Shown here piece by piece: positions 1 through 9,029 of a stretch of DNA of 64,000 nt. Location: contig NZ_JACCBX010000004.1 of NCBI RefSeq assembly GCF_013409995.1, forward strand, positions 434,001-498,000, read 5' to 3'. The DNA comes from Neobacillus driksii. GTDB lineage: Bacteria > Bacillota > Bacilli > Bacillales > Cytobacillaceae. Position numbers and translations under genes: made by a program. Below the pieces are notes generated by a model. The model searched no databases. It was not told the DNA's origin and saw only the letters and a program-made list of their open reading frames with translations. How positions within the stretch are numbered: the first letter of the stretch is position 1; each line of letters begins with the position of its first letter.

Positions 1-192
1 AATCCAGAATTAAAACGGGAGCGGATCATCTTAAAAGGAGACGTCCCCTCTCCTATTAATCCGCCAAACGGCTGCAGATTCCATACCCGTTGTCCATTTG
101 TAACAGAGAAATGTAAAACGGAAGAACCAGCTTTAAGAGAATTGGATACAAATCATATGGTCAGCTGTCATTACGCAGAAAATTTTAAGTAA
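1..192 (+). CDS. Oligopeptide/dipeptide ABC transporter ATP-binding protein, C-terminal end (partial)
   Basis: Only the last 63 codons are inside the window, in frame 1, ending at a TAA at 190-192. The sequence contains the run [10 protein letters not shown] followed by a Cys-Lys pair and a closing VSCHY. This is the cysteine-rich C-terminal extension typical of OppD/OppF/DppD/DppF ATPases (oligopeptide_HPY region). The nucleotide-binding part lies to the left, outside the window. The family energises uptake of peptides or of small amide solutes. A matching family-5 solute-binding lipoprotein is encoded at 5869-7434 on the other strand, so the two may belong to one uptake system. Which of OppF or DppF it is cannot be told from this fragment. 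Confidence 0.85.
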   Translation, partial: NPELKRERIILKGDVPSPINPPNGCRFHTRCPFVTEKCKTEEPALRELDTNHMVSCHYAENFK

Positions 193-235
193 CAGTGTTT
201 TATTATTAAAAGATATTACGGTAAAATATTATATT

Positions 236-266
236 AAAAAAGGGAGAAGTAACTGACTCCCTTTTT
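236..266 (+). terminator. Intrinsic terminator after the ABC ATPase gene
   Basis: GGGAG (242-246) pairs with CTCCC (257-261), extended by A-run/T-run pairing, and is followed by a T-rich tract. It lies between the ABC ATPase stop codon and the ribosome binding site of the kinase gene at 292, so the kinase operon is probably transcribed separately or by readthrough. Confidence 0.7.
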
Positions 267-291
267 CTTCATATAAAGGAGAATTTCGGTT

Positions 292-1041
292 ATGTTAACA
301 GTGGAAGCTTTCTCCCTAAATATAATGATTGCAGCCCTAGTGCCTTTACTAGGGGCCTTTACATTGCTTTTTTTGTTTATTTTTGAAAAGCGAATAGACT
401 TGCTGGAAAAAAAAACACGGGAAATCGCTTTAGAAAGAGAGCTGCAAACTGCCCTCTACAACCAATTGAATCAAGAGATTCAGCCACATTTCTTTTTTAA
501 TACATTAAATTCGATCTTAAGCTTAGCAAGGCTCGATCGTAAAACAGAATTGATACGATCGATTGAGACTCTATCAAAGCTGCTTAAATTTAAGTATCAA
601 ACAAATAATACTTTTATTACAATCGATGAGGAAATAACCTATGTCAATTATTATTTAGAAATACAAAAAATACGATTTCGGGACAGGCTGCATTATGAAT
701 TTTCAATCGATCCAAATGTAAACCAAGCCATTACCATCCCTTTTATTATTCAAACCTTTATCGAAAATGCTTTTAAACATTCTTTTGAGAGATATGTTGG
801 CGAAGCCTTTTTAAAAACAACCATTGAAAAACGGGATAAAGACATCCATATCACAGTGTGGAACAATGCGGTTGAAGGTGCTGAGGAACTCTCACGGGAA
901 AGAGGACTTGGTTTAGTAAATATTACAAAAAGACTGGAGTTATTATTTCCAGATGGTAAAACATCTGTACAATTAATCAACTCAGACAATGGGACAAGTG
1001 TTTTAGCTATTTTTCCATTTATACTGAGTTCTGAAATTTAA
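292..1041 (+). CDS. LytS/YesM-type sensor histidine kinase without an extracellular sensor domain
   Basis: The protein is 249 residues. It has one hydrophobic segment (about 10-31), a short basic/coiled linker, then a His_kinase domain (PF06580 type). The phospho-acceptor His is residue 66 in the motif IQPHFFFN. The ATP-binding N-box is FIENAFKHS near 157-164 and the G-box GLGLVNI is near 205. YesM kinases are usually about 580 residues with a large extracellular Cache-like domain; here that part is absent. Sensing must therefore be by the membrane segment or through a partner, perhaps one of the transporters downstream. An AAGGAG sits just before the ATG. It is followed 18 bp later by its response regulator gene. 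Confidence 0.88.
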   Translation: MLTVEAFSLNIMIAALVPLLGAFTLLFLFIFEKRIDLLEKKTREIALERELQTALYNQLNQEIQPHFFFNTLNSILSLARLDRKTELIRSIETLSKLLKFKYQTNNTFITIDEEITYVNYYLEIQKIRFRDRLHYEFSIDPNVNQAITIPFIIQTFIENAFKHSFERYVGEAFLKTTIEKRDKDIHITVWNNAVEGAEELSRERGLGLVNITKRLELLFPDGKTSVQLINSDNGTSVLAIFPFILSSEI

Positions 1042-1059
1042 GGAAGGTGAACATTACGT

Positions 1060-1752
1060 ATGAATATCCTGCTAGTTGATGATGAACCGCTAGAATTAGA
1101 GCAGCTCGAGTATTTAATCCTTAAAAAATTTCCAAACTGGAAGATTTTCAAAGCTCAAGATGCTTCCATAGCACTCCAAATCGTTAAGCAGCATGACATC
1201 TTTCTTGCATTTCTAGATATTCAGATTCCTGGGAAGAATGGATTGGATTTAGCGAAAGAACTAACAAAAACATATACGCTTGATATTATAATGGTTACTG
1301 CTTTTCAAAATTTTGAATATGCTCAAACTTCAATAAGGCTTGGGGTCGTTGATTACATAACCAAACCAATTATTGAAGATGAATTAATGGCCGTATTAAG
1401 CAAGTATGAAAGATTAGGGCGTTATTCAGAACAAATTATTAATGCGATAAACATTATTCATGCGGAATATAGTGAAAAATTAACGTTAAATTATTTAGCG
1501 TCAAAAATTCATATTAATTCTGCTTATTTAAGCAGAAAATTTCATGAGGAGGTTGGGATGGGCTTTTCCGAGTATTTAAACGAGTTTCGCTTAAAGGAAG
1601 CTCAAAGAATGCTCGTTGAGCATCCTGATTTAAGTATTAGTACGGTCTCTGAGAGATGCGGTTTTAACAGCCAGCATTATTTTAGTCAAATTTTCCGAAA
1701 AATGACAGGACAATCACCAAGGGATTTTCGCTTAAGGGAGACATTCCATTGA
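1060..1752 (+). CDS. YesN-type response regulator (receiver + AraC HTH)
   Basis: The receiver domain covers about residues 1-120, with acidic residues at DDEP, the phospho-acceptor Asp53 in FLDIQIPG and the conserved Lys102 in YITKP. The C-terminal third (about 130-225) is an AraC/XylS double HTH with SAYLSRKFHEE and a final helix around SQIFRKMTG. It is the cognate regulator of the preceding kinase and overlaps the next gene by 4 bp, so the operon is kinase-regulator-symporter. A close paralogue without a kinase lies at 10755. Likely targets are the transporter and amidohydrolase genes around it (inference). Confidence 0.9.
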   Translation: MNILLVDDEPLELEQLEYLILKKFPNWKIFKAQDASIALQIVKQHDIFLAFLDIQIPGKNGLDLAKELTKTYTLDIIMVTAFQNFEYAQTSIRLGVVDYITKPIIEDELMAVLSKYERLGRYSEQIINAINIIHAEYSEKLTLNYLASKIHINSAYLSRKFHEEVGMGFSEYLNEFRLKEAQRMLVEHPDLSISTVSERCGFNSQHYFSQIFRKMTGQSPRDFRLRETFH

Positions 1753-3062
1753 AAAAGAATGATTATCAGTTATATATCAGTGGGGCCATTAAACTCGGGG
1801 TAAGCTTTGGAGTTGTTAGTTTATTGGCTCGATGGGTAACAGGAAATACAATCCTTTCATCTCCTGAAACCTTGATTAAATACGGTCTTATCGGTGGAAT
1901 TGGATACTCACTAGTAGGGGCATTATCTTCTATTTTATTTGGATTTTTAGCAAAAAAAATCCGTGAAAATCACCCTGGTCAGCACACAATCGGAGATGTT
2001 CTAAGACAAAAATTAACACCAAACGGATATTGGTTAATGCTAACAGTTCTTATCCTAACAAGCTTTCATTCCTTATTTGTACAAGCTATGGGCGCAGGGA
2101 TTCTTATTCAGATGATTTTTCCGATTCCTTATTTTATTGGGTTATTGCTTTTTTTAACTTTTTGTTTTTTTATCGGAGGAGCCGGGGGCATGCAGCGCCT
2201 TCACCAAGTCGCTGGTGTTAATGTCACCCTGATTTTTGCAGCCGTCATTATTATCCCCGTCTACTTTTATATTCAAGAAGGGGTTTATCCTGTTTATGAC
2301 GGAATTAAGCTATATCATCCTTATTTATTGTATATAAAGAACACGGATGCCTTTTGGTTTATTTTTACAGCAATCTTTGTCTTTTTTGGTCAAATTTTGA
2401 TTGACCGTGCTTCATGGCAAAGAATGTTTATCATTCAAAAAGAAAAGGTTCAACTAACCTTTACTTTAACAGGATTAATATGGGCAACCATCCCACTGGC
2501 TTTATCCTCCTTGTTAATGATTACAATATTCGGCAGAAGCTTTGAAAATGTTTATTCCTTGTTCTCTGAACTAGTAAACAGAATCCAATCATCTATATTA
2601 ATCGTCCTATTCGTGGTCTTTGTTTTTAGTTCAATCGCTTCGGCCCTCAGTGCGGAATTGCACGCTACTACTACCCTTTTTGTAAAAAATATAATGGAAA
2701 TGTTTTTTACTCTAACAAACGATGAGAAATGGAAATACACTTATCTTTTTTCAGGAGCAGTATGTCTATGTTTACTCGTCATTGTCAGTATTCTTACTCC
2801 CAGTCCGCTCACGCTATTATTTTTCACTGGGAATATTTATGCGGCGGTGATTAGCCCCATTCTATATATCATCCTTAGTAAAGGTGTTCTTCCTTTCATA
2901 GTCCCCTTTTCATCCTTTATTGGAGCTATTGGAGGCTATATTTTTGTAACAAGAACGGAAGACTTTAAAGGAATCTGGCTAAGCTTTACGATTTCAACAG
3001 TTCTTTGTTTACTTGTCTTAATCTATAAAACAATAACTAGAAAAAATATTAAGCTACTATAG
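1749..3062 (+). CDS. Sodium:solute symporter (SSS) family membrane protein
   Basis: The protein is 437 residues with about a dozen hydrophobic segments. SSS-like signatures include a GGAGGMQRLHQ stretch after a central helix, an IDRASWQRM motif following a cytoplasmic loop, and a SSIASALSAELHATTT stretch. The start is a TTG at 1749 that overlaps the regulator stop codon, with AAGGGAG upstream. SSS proteins are Na+-coupled importers. The substrate cannot be read from the sequence, but the neighbours (NCS1 permease, amidohydrolases) suggest a nitrogen compound. Because it is translationally coupled to the two-component genes, it might also act as a co-sensor for the truncated kinase (inference). 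Confidence 0.78.
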   Translation: MKKNDYQLYISGAIKLGVSFGVVSLLARWVTGNTILSSPETLIKYGLIGGIGYSLVGALSSILFGFLAKKIRENHPGQHTIGDVLRQKLTPNGYWLMLTVLILTSFHSLFVQAMGAGILIQMIFPIPYFIGLLLFLTFCFFIGGAGGMQRLHQVAGVNVTLIFAAVIIIPVYFYIQEGVYPVYDGIKLYHPYLLYIKNTDAFWFIFTAIFVFFGQILIDRASWQRMFIIQKEKVQLTFTLTGLIWATIPLALSSLLMITIFGRSFENVYSLFSELVNRIQSSILIVLFVVFVFSSIASALSAELHATTTLFVKNIMEMFFTLTNDEKWKYTYLFSGAVCLCLLVIVSILTPSPLTLLFFTGNIYAAVISPILYIILSKGVLPFIVPFSSFIGAIGGYIFVTRTEDFKGIWLSFTISTVLCLLVLIYKTITRKNIKLL

Positions 3063-3074
3063 GGGGCGGTTTGT

Positions 3075-4517
3075 TTGGGACAAAGTCATGCAAAAATCGA
3101 AAATCAAGCCCATTATAGTCCAGATTTATTACCAACTCCTTCTGAGGCTAGGACATGGAAAATAGGACAATTTTTCTCTATCTGGATGGGCTCTGTTCAT
3201 AACGTGCCTTCCTATGTAACAATTGGCGGATTCTTTGCATTGGGACTATCTATTTGGCAGGTATTCTTTATCATTATCATTTCTTCCATATTACTATCAG
3301 TCATGATGGTATTGAATGGGCATGCCGGCAGCAAATATGGAATTCCATTTTCTATTCTGCTCCGTGCAAGCTATGGAATAAAGGGTGCCCTCTTTCCGGG
3401 AGTCCTACGAGGCGTTATTGCCGCGATTATGTGGTTTGGTCTTCAAACCTATGCTGGCAGTCTTGCCCTTAGTATTTTAATAGGGGAATTTTGGCCAGAG
3501 TATTTATCTTTAGGCGGAAATTTCAACTTTTTCGGATTAAATCTATCTGGCCTCCTTTCCTTTCTACTCTTTTGGATTATTAATGTTTTATTCATTTTTG
3601 CCGGTATCGATCGATTAGGGAAGTTAACAAAAATGGTGTCTCCATTAATTTTTGTGGTTTTTGGCGGAATGGCTATCTGGACCATTAGACTGGCAGGTGG
3701 AATTGATACAATCATAAACTATAGTTCAAAAGGGGTCCAAGGAAATAGTAGTTTCGTTTTCATAAGTTGTGTTTCGGCCATTTTGGCAACATGGGTTGCA
3801 CAAATTCTAAGTGTTTCTGATATTACCAGGTTTTCTCGTTCCAATAAAGATCAGTCAATGGGACAGATTTCTGGGCTGTTTATTACGTATTTATTATTTG
3901 CTGTAGCTAGCATTTCGATCATTGTCGGTTCAGAGATTGCTTTTGGAGTTCCGATTTGGAATGTACTTGAAGTTGTTGAGCGATTCGATAGTAGATTTGC
4001 CATTACCCTTTCACTTCTAACGATTTGCTTATCTACTTTATCAGTTAATATGGTTGGAAATATCATACCTGCCGGCTATCAACTGGCTTCTCTTTTCCCA
4101 AAAAGACTGAATTTTAAAACAGGGGCTTTAGCCGCTGCCGTTATCGGTCTTTTTATTATGCCGTGGAAGTTAATGGAGAACCCGACAAGCATATTCGCCT
4201 TTTTAAATATTGTAGGGGGATTGTTAAGTCCCGTCATTGGTGTGACACTGACGAATTATTTTCTAATTTGTAAAAAAGAAATTAATTTACAAGAATTATA
4301 TTCTAGTAACCACAATCGATATTCAAACGGGATTAATCTCCCCGCTATGCTTGCAACCATCTTCGCAGGCATAATAAGCCTAATGGGTAATTTTGTACCC
4401 TTACTTGGTCCGGTGACAAGTATTTCTTGGTTTACAGGGATATTGCTAGCCATTCCTTTATATCTAGCTTTATATTATATTAATAAGCAATTTGAATTAA
4501 GTGCAATAAAGGAATAG
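3075..4517 (+). CDS. NCS1-family nucleobase/allantoin/hydantoin permease
   Basis: The protein is 480 residues with about 12 membrane segments. The N-terminus contains DLLPTPSEARTWKIGQFFSIWMG, as in NCS1 transporters (PucI, CodB, Mhp1 type). It continues with NVPSYVTIGG and an RASYGIKGA stretch, a family hallmark between helices 2 and 3. It starts at a TTG (3075) with GGGGGCGG upstream, 12 bp after the symporter gene, so it is probably in the same operon. It faces the cytosine-deaminase-like gene (4580) across a shared terminator, a pairing like codB-codA. The substrate could be cytosine, allantoin or a hydantoin. Confidence 0.87.
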   Translation: MGQSHAKIENQAHYSPDLLPTPSEARTWKIGQFFSIWMGSVHNVPSYVTIGGFFALGLSIWQVFFIIIISSILLSVMMVLNGHAGSKYGIPFSILLRASYGIKGALFPGVLRGVIAAIMWFGLQTYAGSLALSILIGEFWPEYLSLGGNFNFFGLNLSGLLSFLLFWIINVLFIFAGIDRLGKLTKMVSPLIFVVFGGMAIWTIRLAGGIDTIINYSSKGVQGNSSFVFISCVSAILATWVAQILSVSDITRFSRSNKDQSMGQISGLFITYLLFAVASISIIVGSEIAFGVPIWNVLEVVERFDSRFAITLSLLTICLSTLSVNMVGNIIPAGYQLASLFPKRLNFKTGALAAAVIGLFIMPWKLMENPTSIFAFLNIVGGLLSPVIGVTLTNYFLICKKEINLQELYSSNHNRYSNGINLPAMLATIFAGIISLMGNFVPLLGPVTSISWFTGILLAIPLYLALYYINKQFELSAIKE

Positions 4518-4522
4518 AAAGA

Positions 4523-4573
4523 AGAGGCTGATCCTAAATGGTTGTTACTTACCAACCATTAGACCCAGCCTCT
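4523..4573. terminator. Bidirectional terminator between convergent genes
   Basis: The outer stem AGAGGCTG (4523-4530) pairs with CAGCCTCT (4566-4573). The inner stem AATGGTTG (4537-4544) pairs with CAACCATT (4553-4560). It sits between the NCS1 permease stop and the convergent amidohydrolase stop. Confidence 0.75.
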
Positions 4574-4579
4574 CATACT

Positions 4580-5794
4580 TTATTCCAAGACTACATTACC
4601 TTTGTAGATAACTATTTTGCGTTTTGCCCGCCTAGCGACTGCTTCGGCGGCACAGCTGGCTTCAACTAGTACCATACTAGCCACATCACCTGCTTTTGGC
4701 CATAACTGGTTCCCTTCCTTATCTAATAGAGTTTTACCGCCTGTAATATACTTTAACGTTTGACCAAGTGAAACCTCATCTGTCCATCTGAATCGTTCGA
4801 GCAGACGTCCTGCCCTCTCAAGAACATCACCATTTCCTGTTGGCCACCAAGAATCATAGATATTATCATTCCCAACAGCTACATCCACTCCACAATCTGT
4901 TAAAATGTTTACCGGTGGAATAATCCGTCCAATTGGAAGGCTGGTCACAATAGAGATTCCTGCTTCTCTTAATATTCCTGCCATTTCAATTGCTTCTTCT
5001 TTCGAGACATCTCCTAATCCGAATGCATGGCTGACTGCTACTCTTCCTTCCCACCCGGCTTGTTTGGTTAAATGAGCAAGTCGTTTCATGGTGAAAGTTC
5101 CTAAGTGACCAGGGTCATGTAAATGTAAGTCGATATCAGCATTTCCTTCAACAGCCAAATCCATTAATTGTACTAATGATGCTTCAATATTATGATCTAC
5201 AGTTGCCGGGTCAACAGCCCCTACAATCCCTGCACCGTTTCTTACTGCTTCTCTTACCAGTTGAACAGTACCAGGACGCAGCAAGCCATGCTGGGCAAAG
5301 GCAACAATTTCTGCACTTAACCTATTAGAGTATGTTTCTAGTGCATGCCCGACACCTTCCAAATTGTGCAATCCTACTTCCGGATAGATATCCACGTGAG
5401 TTCTTACATGGGTTGATCCATAAGACAATAATAGTTCCAGCAAAGCTTCTGCACGTTGCTGTGTGCTGGAAGGAATGGATGCGAGAATATTTTTTTCTAT
5501 TTCACATCGTTCAATAACACCTGAAGCTGGGATACAAGCCCGAAAGTCCTCCCCCATGTAAGTCTTGTCTAGATGAACATGCTTTTCAATAAATGAGGGT
5601 AGCAGGAGTAAACCCTCAGCATCCTTTACAGGCAGATCATTTCCAAAAGGCACTGATCCTTTGATTATTTTTTCGATATTACCATCCTCTATTAATAAGT
5701 GAAATAGCTCTGTTTTTGTTCCTGCTACTCTATCATTTTCTTTTATATATCCCGTTTCTAAGCGGGCATTTGTTAACCAATAAGTACGATTCAT
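4580..5794 (-). CDS. Cytosine-deaminase-like amidohydrolase (cytoplasmic)
   Basis: The protein is 404 residues, about the length of E. coli CodA. It has the N-terminal metal motif HVHLDKTYMG, a central HLHD, VSHAFGLG (third-strand His) and a late GNDNIYDSWWPTG that matches the GHDDV..PWYP region of CodA. This places it in the amidohydrolase superfamily next to cytosine deaminase and AtzC-like enzymes, which deaminate or hydrolyse ring amides. Three residues after the metal His in HLHD there is Asp, where CodA has its catalytic Glu217, so the substrate may not be cytosine. A Tat-exported paralogue with Glu at this position lies at 23353. AAGGGA precedes the ATG. Confidence 0.82.
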   Translation of the reverse strand: MNRTYWLTNARLETGYIKENDRVAGTKTELFHLLIEDGNIEKIIKGSVPFGNDLPVKDAEGLLLLPSFIEKHVHLDKTYMGEDFRACIPASGVIERCEIEKNILASIPSSTQQRAEALLELLLSYGSTHVRTHVDIYPEVGLHNLEGVGHALETYSNRLSAEIVAFAQHGLLRPGTVQLVREAVRNGAGIVGAVDPATVDHNIEASLVQLMDLAVEGNADIDLHLHDPGHLGTFTMKRLAHLTKQAGWEGRVAVSHAFGLGDVSKEEAIEMAGILREAGISIVTSLPIGRIIPPVNILTDCGVDVAVGNDNIYDSWWPTGNGDVLERAGRLLERFRWTDEVSLGQTLKYITGGKTLLDKEGNQLWPKAGDVASMVLVEASCAAEAVARRAKRKIVIYKGNVVLE

Positions 5795-5828
5795 ATTAAA
5801 ACATCCCTTCTATTACTGTTACAAGATA

Positions 5829-5858
5829 AAAGGGCGTATCCACATCGATATCCCTCTT
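5829..5858 (-). terminator. Probable terminator of the solute-binding protein gene
   Basis: GGG..TATC (5832-5840) pairs with GATA.CCC (5847-5854). Reading on the minus strand, it follows the lipoprotein stop codon and is followed by TTTTATCTTGT. The stem is short and interrupted. Confidence 0.4.
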
Positions 5859-5868
5859 ATCCTTTTTC

Positions 5869-7434
5869 CTATTGGATTGAAACGTCATTGATTTCTAAAT
5901 AACCAGATGGGCTGATTGCAAAGCCTTGTATATTTTTGGCTACAGCAGCTAGATTTTCAATGACCCTTACTGGAATATATACGGCATCTTCTAATTCTAA
6001 TTTTTGTGACTGTGCGTACAGTTCCCTACGTTTATTTGGGTCTTTTTCTTTACGGGCAGCCTCGATTAAACGATCCACCTCTTTATTACTATAGAAGAAG
6101 GTATTTCCAGATGCTCCGTGAGAATTGGTATGGAAAAGGTTGTATTGGTTATAATCAGCATCACCGGTTGCGTTTCTCCAACTGAGGATAAATATTTCAG
6201 AATCCCCACTGTTTGCCTGCTCCACGAACGTACCATACTCTAAGACTTGGATATTTACTTTAACACCGATTCCTTTTAACTGTGATTGAAGTACCTCCGC
6301 CATATTGATTCTTTCTTTGCTATCCATTGTTTTTAGTGTCGTTTCGAACCCATCTGGATAGCCGGCTTCAGCTAGCAATTTCTTTGCTTCATTAAGGTTA
6401 TATTCATAGGCTTTCATATCAGCAGTGTAGCCAAAGACCTTTGAGCCTAATAATGAATTCGCCTTTTTACCGACATTATTGTATACACCCTTTATAATCG
6501 AATCCATTTCAACCGCATGAGAGATTGCCTTACGAACACGGACATCATTAAATGGTTTTTTTTGAACGTTAAAGCCAATATACTCTGTACCAAATCCTTC
6601 ACTGCGGTAAACCTTAACTACTGACGAAGCTTCTACAGTGGACATCATCGGTACGGAAAGTGGCTCAGCAATATGGGCTTCTCCAGTTTCAAGCATGGAG
6701 ATTCGTGTGGTTTCTTCTGGAACTACCTTAAATACAACTTTATCCACTTTTGCCTTAGTTCCCCAGTAATCCTTATTTTTCTCAAAGACAATTTTTTGAC
6801 CAGGAGTCCAAGATTCAAAAACAAATGGACCTGTTCCATTCGGTTCATTGATAATTTCTTTACCGAACTTTTCAATCGCTTTTGGACTAATAATACCACC
6901 TTCATGGCTGGCTAGAATAGAAAGCAATGGTGAGAATGGCTCGGATAGGATAAATTGAACCGTAAATTCATCCACTACCTTTACTTCTTTCACCATTTTA
7001 AATACAACTGCTCTTGGTGAACCAACATTTGGATCTAGCAGTCGGTTAAATGTCGCTTTTACAGCATCTGCATTAAAGGCAGTTCCATCATGGAACTTCA
7101 CATCTTTTTTAAGATTAAATTCCCACGTTAAATCATCAAGCTGTTTCCAGTTTTCTGCAAGCAAAGGCTTAATTTCGGCATTTTTATCACGTCCTACAAG
7201 CCCCTCATAAATTTTGCCATGTGTAACACTTGCGGCATTGATCGTCGACATGAAATGATGATCTAAGTTCTCGGCATCTGACAAACGAGCTATAACTAAT
7301 GTACCCCCGTCATTTGATCCAGAATCGCGGTTATTTTCCTTTGTACTGACGTCCTTTTTAGTAGAACAGCCGGCAATAACAATTGCTATAAGTATGACTA
7401 GTAAGCATTTTCCTAATCTCCATTTCTCTTTCAT
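5869..7434 (-). CDS. ABC transporter family-5 solute-binding lipoprotein
   Basis: The protein is 521 residues, a normal size for DppA/OppA/NikA proteins. A lipoprotein signal (basic start, hydrophobic core, lipobox IAGC with the modified Cys near residue 23) is followed by a Ser/Asn/Asp-rich linker. The body has family-5 features: IYEGLVGRDKN, NLKKDVKFHDGTAFNADAV, and GTGPFVFESW. The family binds peptides, glutathione, nickel complexes or other polar solutes outside the membrane. It probably supplies the ABC transporter whose ATPase ends at base 192, and it lies in a cluster of amidohydrolases, so an amide or ring solute is possible. The neighbouring 7435-7557 gap is A+T-rich and may carry its promoter. 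Confidence 0.88.
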   Translation of the reverse strand: MKEKWRLGKCLLVILIAIVIAGCSTKKDVSTKENNRDSGSNDGGTLVIARLSDAENLDHHFMSTINAASVTHGKIYEGLVGRDKNAEIKPLLAENWKQLDDLTWEFNLKKDVKFHDGTAFNADAVKATFNRLLDPNVGSPRAVVFKMVKEVKVVDEFTVQFILSEPFSPLLSILASHEGGIISPKAIEKFGKEIINEPNGTGPFVFESWTPGQKIVFEKNKDYWGTKAKVDKVVFKVVPEETTRISMLETGEAHIAEPLSVPMMSTVEASSVVKVYRSEGFGTEYIGFNVQKKPFNDVRVRKAISHAVEMDSIIKGVYNNVGKKANSLLGSKVFGYTADMKAYEYNLNEAKKLLAEAGYPDGFETTLKTMDSKERINMAEVLQSQLKGIGVKVNIQVLEYGTFVEQANSGDSEIFILSWRNATGDADYNQYNLFHTNSHGASGNTFFYSNKEVDRLIEAARKEKDPNKRRELYAQSQKLELEDAVYIPVRVIENLAAVAKNIQGFAISPSGYLEINDVSIQ

Positions 7435-7557
7435 GGCCTCTAACCCCCTGAATATATTTATTAAGCATGTGCGCTTGTCTAATTATAAAAAATATTCAGA
7501 CTATTTTGTTTCAAAAATATTTACTTTATTTTTCAATATCTTTACTTCTTTTCAGAA

Positions 7558-9027
7558 TTAGATGAAATCCACGATTTTAAACGATGAAGAAAGCAGTTCA
7601 TTTTCGGGAAGCTGCTGATAATCTCTTTCCAAATATCCTTTTCTCATTTTGTTAAAATATTTTTGACCTTTGGATTTGATTTCTTCTAAATCTAGATCAG
7701 GGATTTTTCGGTCTTGCATAACCAACCTGCCGTTAATAATCGATAATTTAACATCCCTTCCTGATCCACTAGCGATGATTGTCCGAATCGGATCATCAAT
7801 CACGCCCATATGGAAGCCCTCTAAGTCAATCGCAATAATATCCGCTTTCGCTCCTATAGCAATCCTTCCTAGGTCATCCCTTCCTAAGAAGTTAGCTCCG
7901 CCGAGAGTTGCCGCACGATATAAATCAGCATAGGTGGAATCCTCCACATCTTTTTCGATTAATCGTGATAGCATACTTCCAGTGCGAATGTTCTGAAACA
8001 TATCTGGAGGAAAAGTATCAGTCCCCATTGCTAAATTAATTCCTGACCTTTTATATTTGGCAAATGATTCTAACATAGAAGCATGCCTTCCGATAATTAA
8101 TGGGCAATGGATTACTGTTGTATTAGTTTCTGTTAGCAAAGCTATATCATCACCCTCACCCGCGAGTGCTTCACTATAACCGGCAATAAAATGAGCATGA
8201 GGAATCCCGGTTTTCGGTCCTAAAAAACCAAGATTATACAAATATCGAATAGGGGTTATACCGTGTTTCTCAAGTATTGTGTGATATTCATAGCTTCCCT
8301 GCGCCGCATGAAGTTTTATTGGAACATCTAATTTCTCACTAAAATATTTTGTTTGCTTCAAACATTCCTCTGTTTGACATTCGATTCGTTCAGGTGCAAG
8401 CATGCCTTTAACCAATCCATTATAGGTACCATCGAATTCTTCAACAAACTTTACAGCCCGCTCGAGTCCTTCTCTCCCTGCTTCTTCGTCCCAGTAAAGC
8501 TTGATTGTTCCATCTGGCTCTACGACTCTAATCCCAGATTGGTAACTAGGTCCTAAGTAGATTCTTAATCCTAATCTTCCTGCATGATTGGCTGCTGCAG
8601 CTAGTTCCTCATAGGTTTCTGCCCATTTTTTATAAAAAACTGATGTAATCGGCATCGCAGTAGTAACCCCATGAAGAATCAACTGAGAATAGGCATAGAG
8701 TGATTTAAATGCTTCCTCTTCCGCTGTCATGACTTCATGATGTCCGTTTTCAACATAACTCTTTGACCAGAGCAGATTTTTCTGTTTGTCACTGCTTGCT
8801 TCTAAATGAAGGATATCGTGATCAATATCCCCTAGTGCATTTAAATCGATAAATCCTGGACTAATGACCGCATTCCCAGCATCAATGACCTCATCCACTT
8901 CTCTAGGATAGTTTTTTCCAACATAAATAATTGTATCGTTTTCATAAACAACCTCTGAATCTTCTAAAATCACATGATCATCTCCATCAAAACCAATCAC
9001 ATATTTTCCCTTAAGCTTTGTTACCAT
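7558..9027 (-). CDS. COG0402-type amidohydrolase with a non-canonical N-terminal metal motif
   Basis: I chose the ATG at 9027 (MVTKLKG) because AAGGAG is 7 bp upstream. An ATG at 9033 overlaps the previous stop codon but is only 1 base from the Shine-Dalgarno sequence. The product is about 489 residues with beta-strand HLHAAQGS (central His), PHAHF and a late AMGTDTFPPD. The usual N-terminal H-x-H after PGFID is replaced: the sequence reads PGFIDLNALGDIDHD. The family includes chlorohydrolases, deaminases and imidazolone-type hydrolases. Loss of H-x-H suggests altered metal binding or a specialised subgroup. It follows the next gene upstream (9030-10538) directly, so the two are an operon. 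Confidence 0.78.
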   Translation of the reverse strand: MVTKLKGKYVIGFDGDDHVILEDSEVVYENDTIIYVGKNYPREVDEVIDAGNAVISPGFIDLNALGDIDHDILHLEASSDKQKNLLWSKSYVENGHHEVMTAEEEAFKSLYAYSQLILHGVTTAMPITSVFYKKWAETYEELAAAANHAGRLGLRIYLGPSYQSGIRVVEPDGTIKLYWDEEAGREGLERAVKFVEEFDGTYNGLVKGMLAPERIECQTEECLKQTKYFSEKLDVPIKLHAAQGSYEYHTILEKHGITPIRYLYNLGFLGPKTGIPHAHFIAGYSEALAGEGDDIALLTETNTTVIHCPLIIGRHASMLESFAKYKRSGINLAMGTDTFPPDMFQNIRTGSMLSRLIEKDVEDSTYADLYRAATLGGANFLGRDDLGRIAIGAKADIIAIDLEGFHMGVIDDPIRTIIASGSGRDVKLSIINGRLVMQDRKIPDLDLEEIKSKGQKYFNKMRKGYLERDYQQLPENELLSSSFKIVDFI

Positions 9028-9029
9028 TT

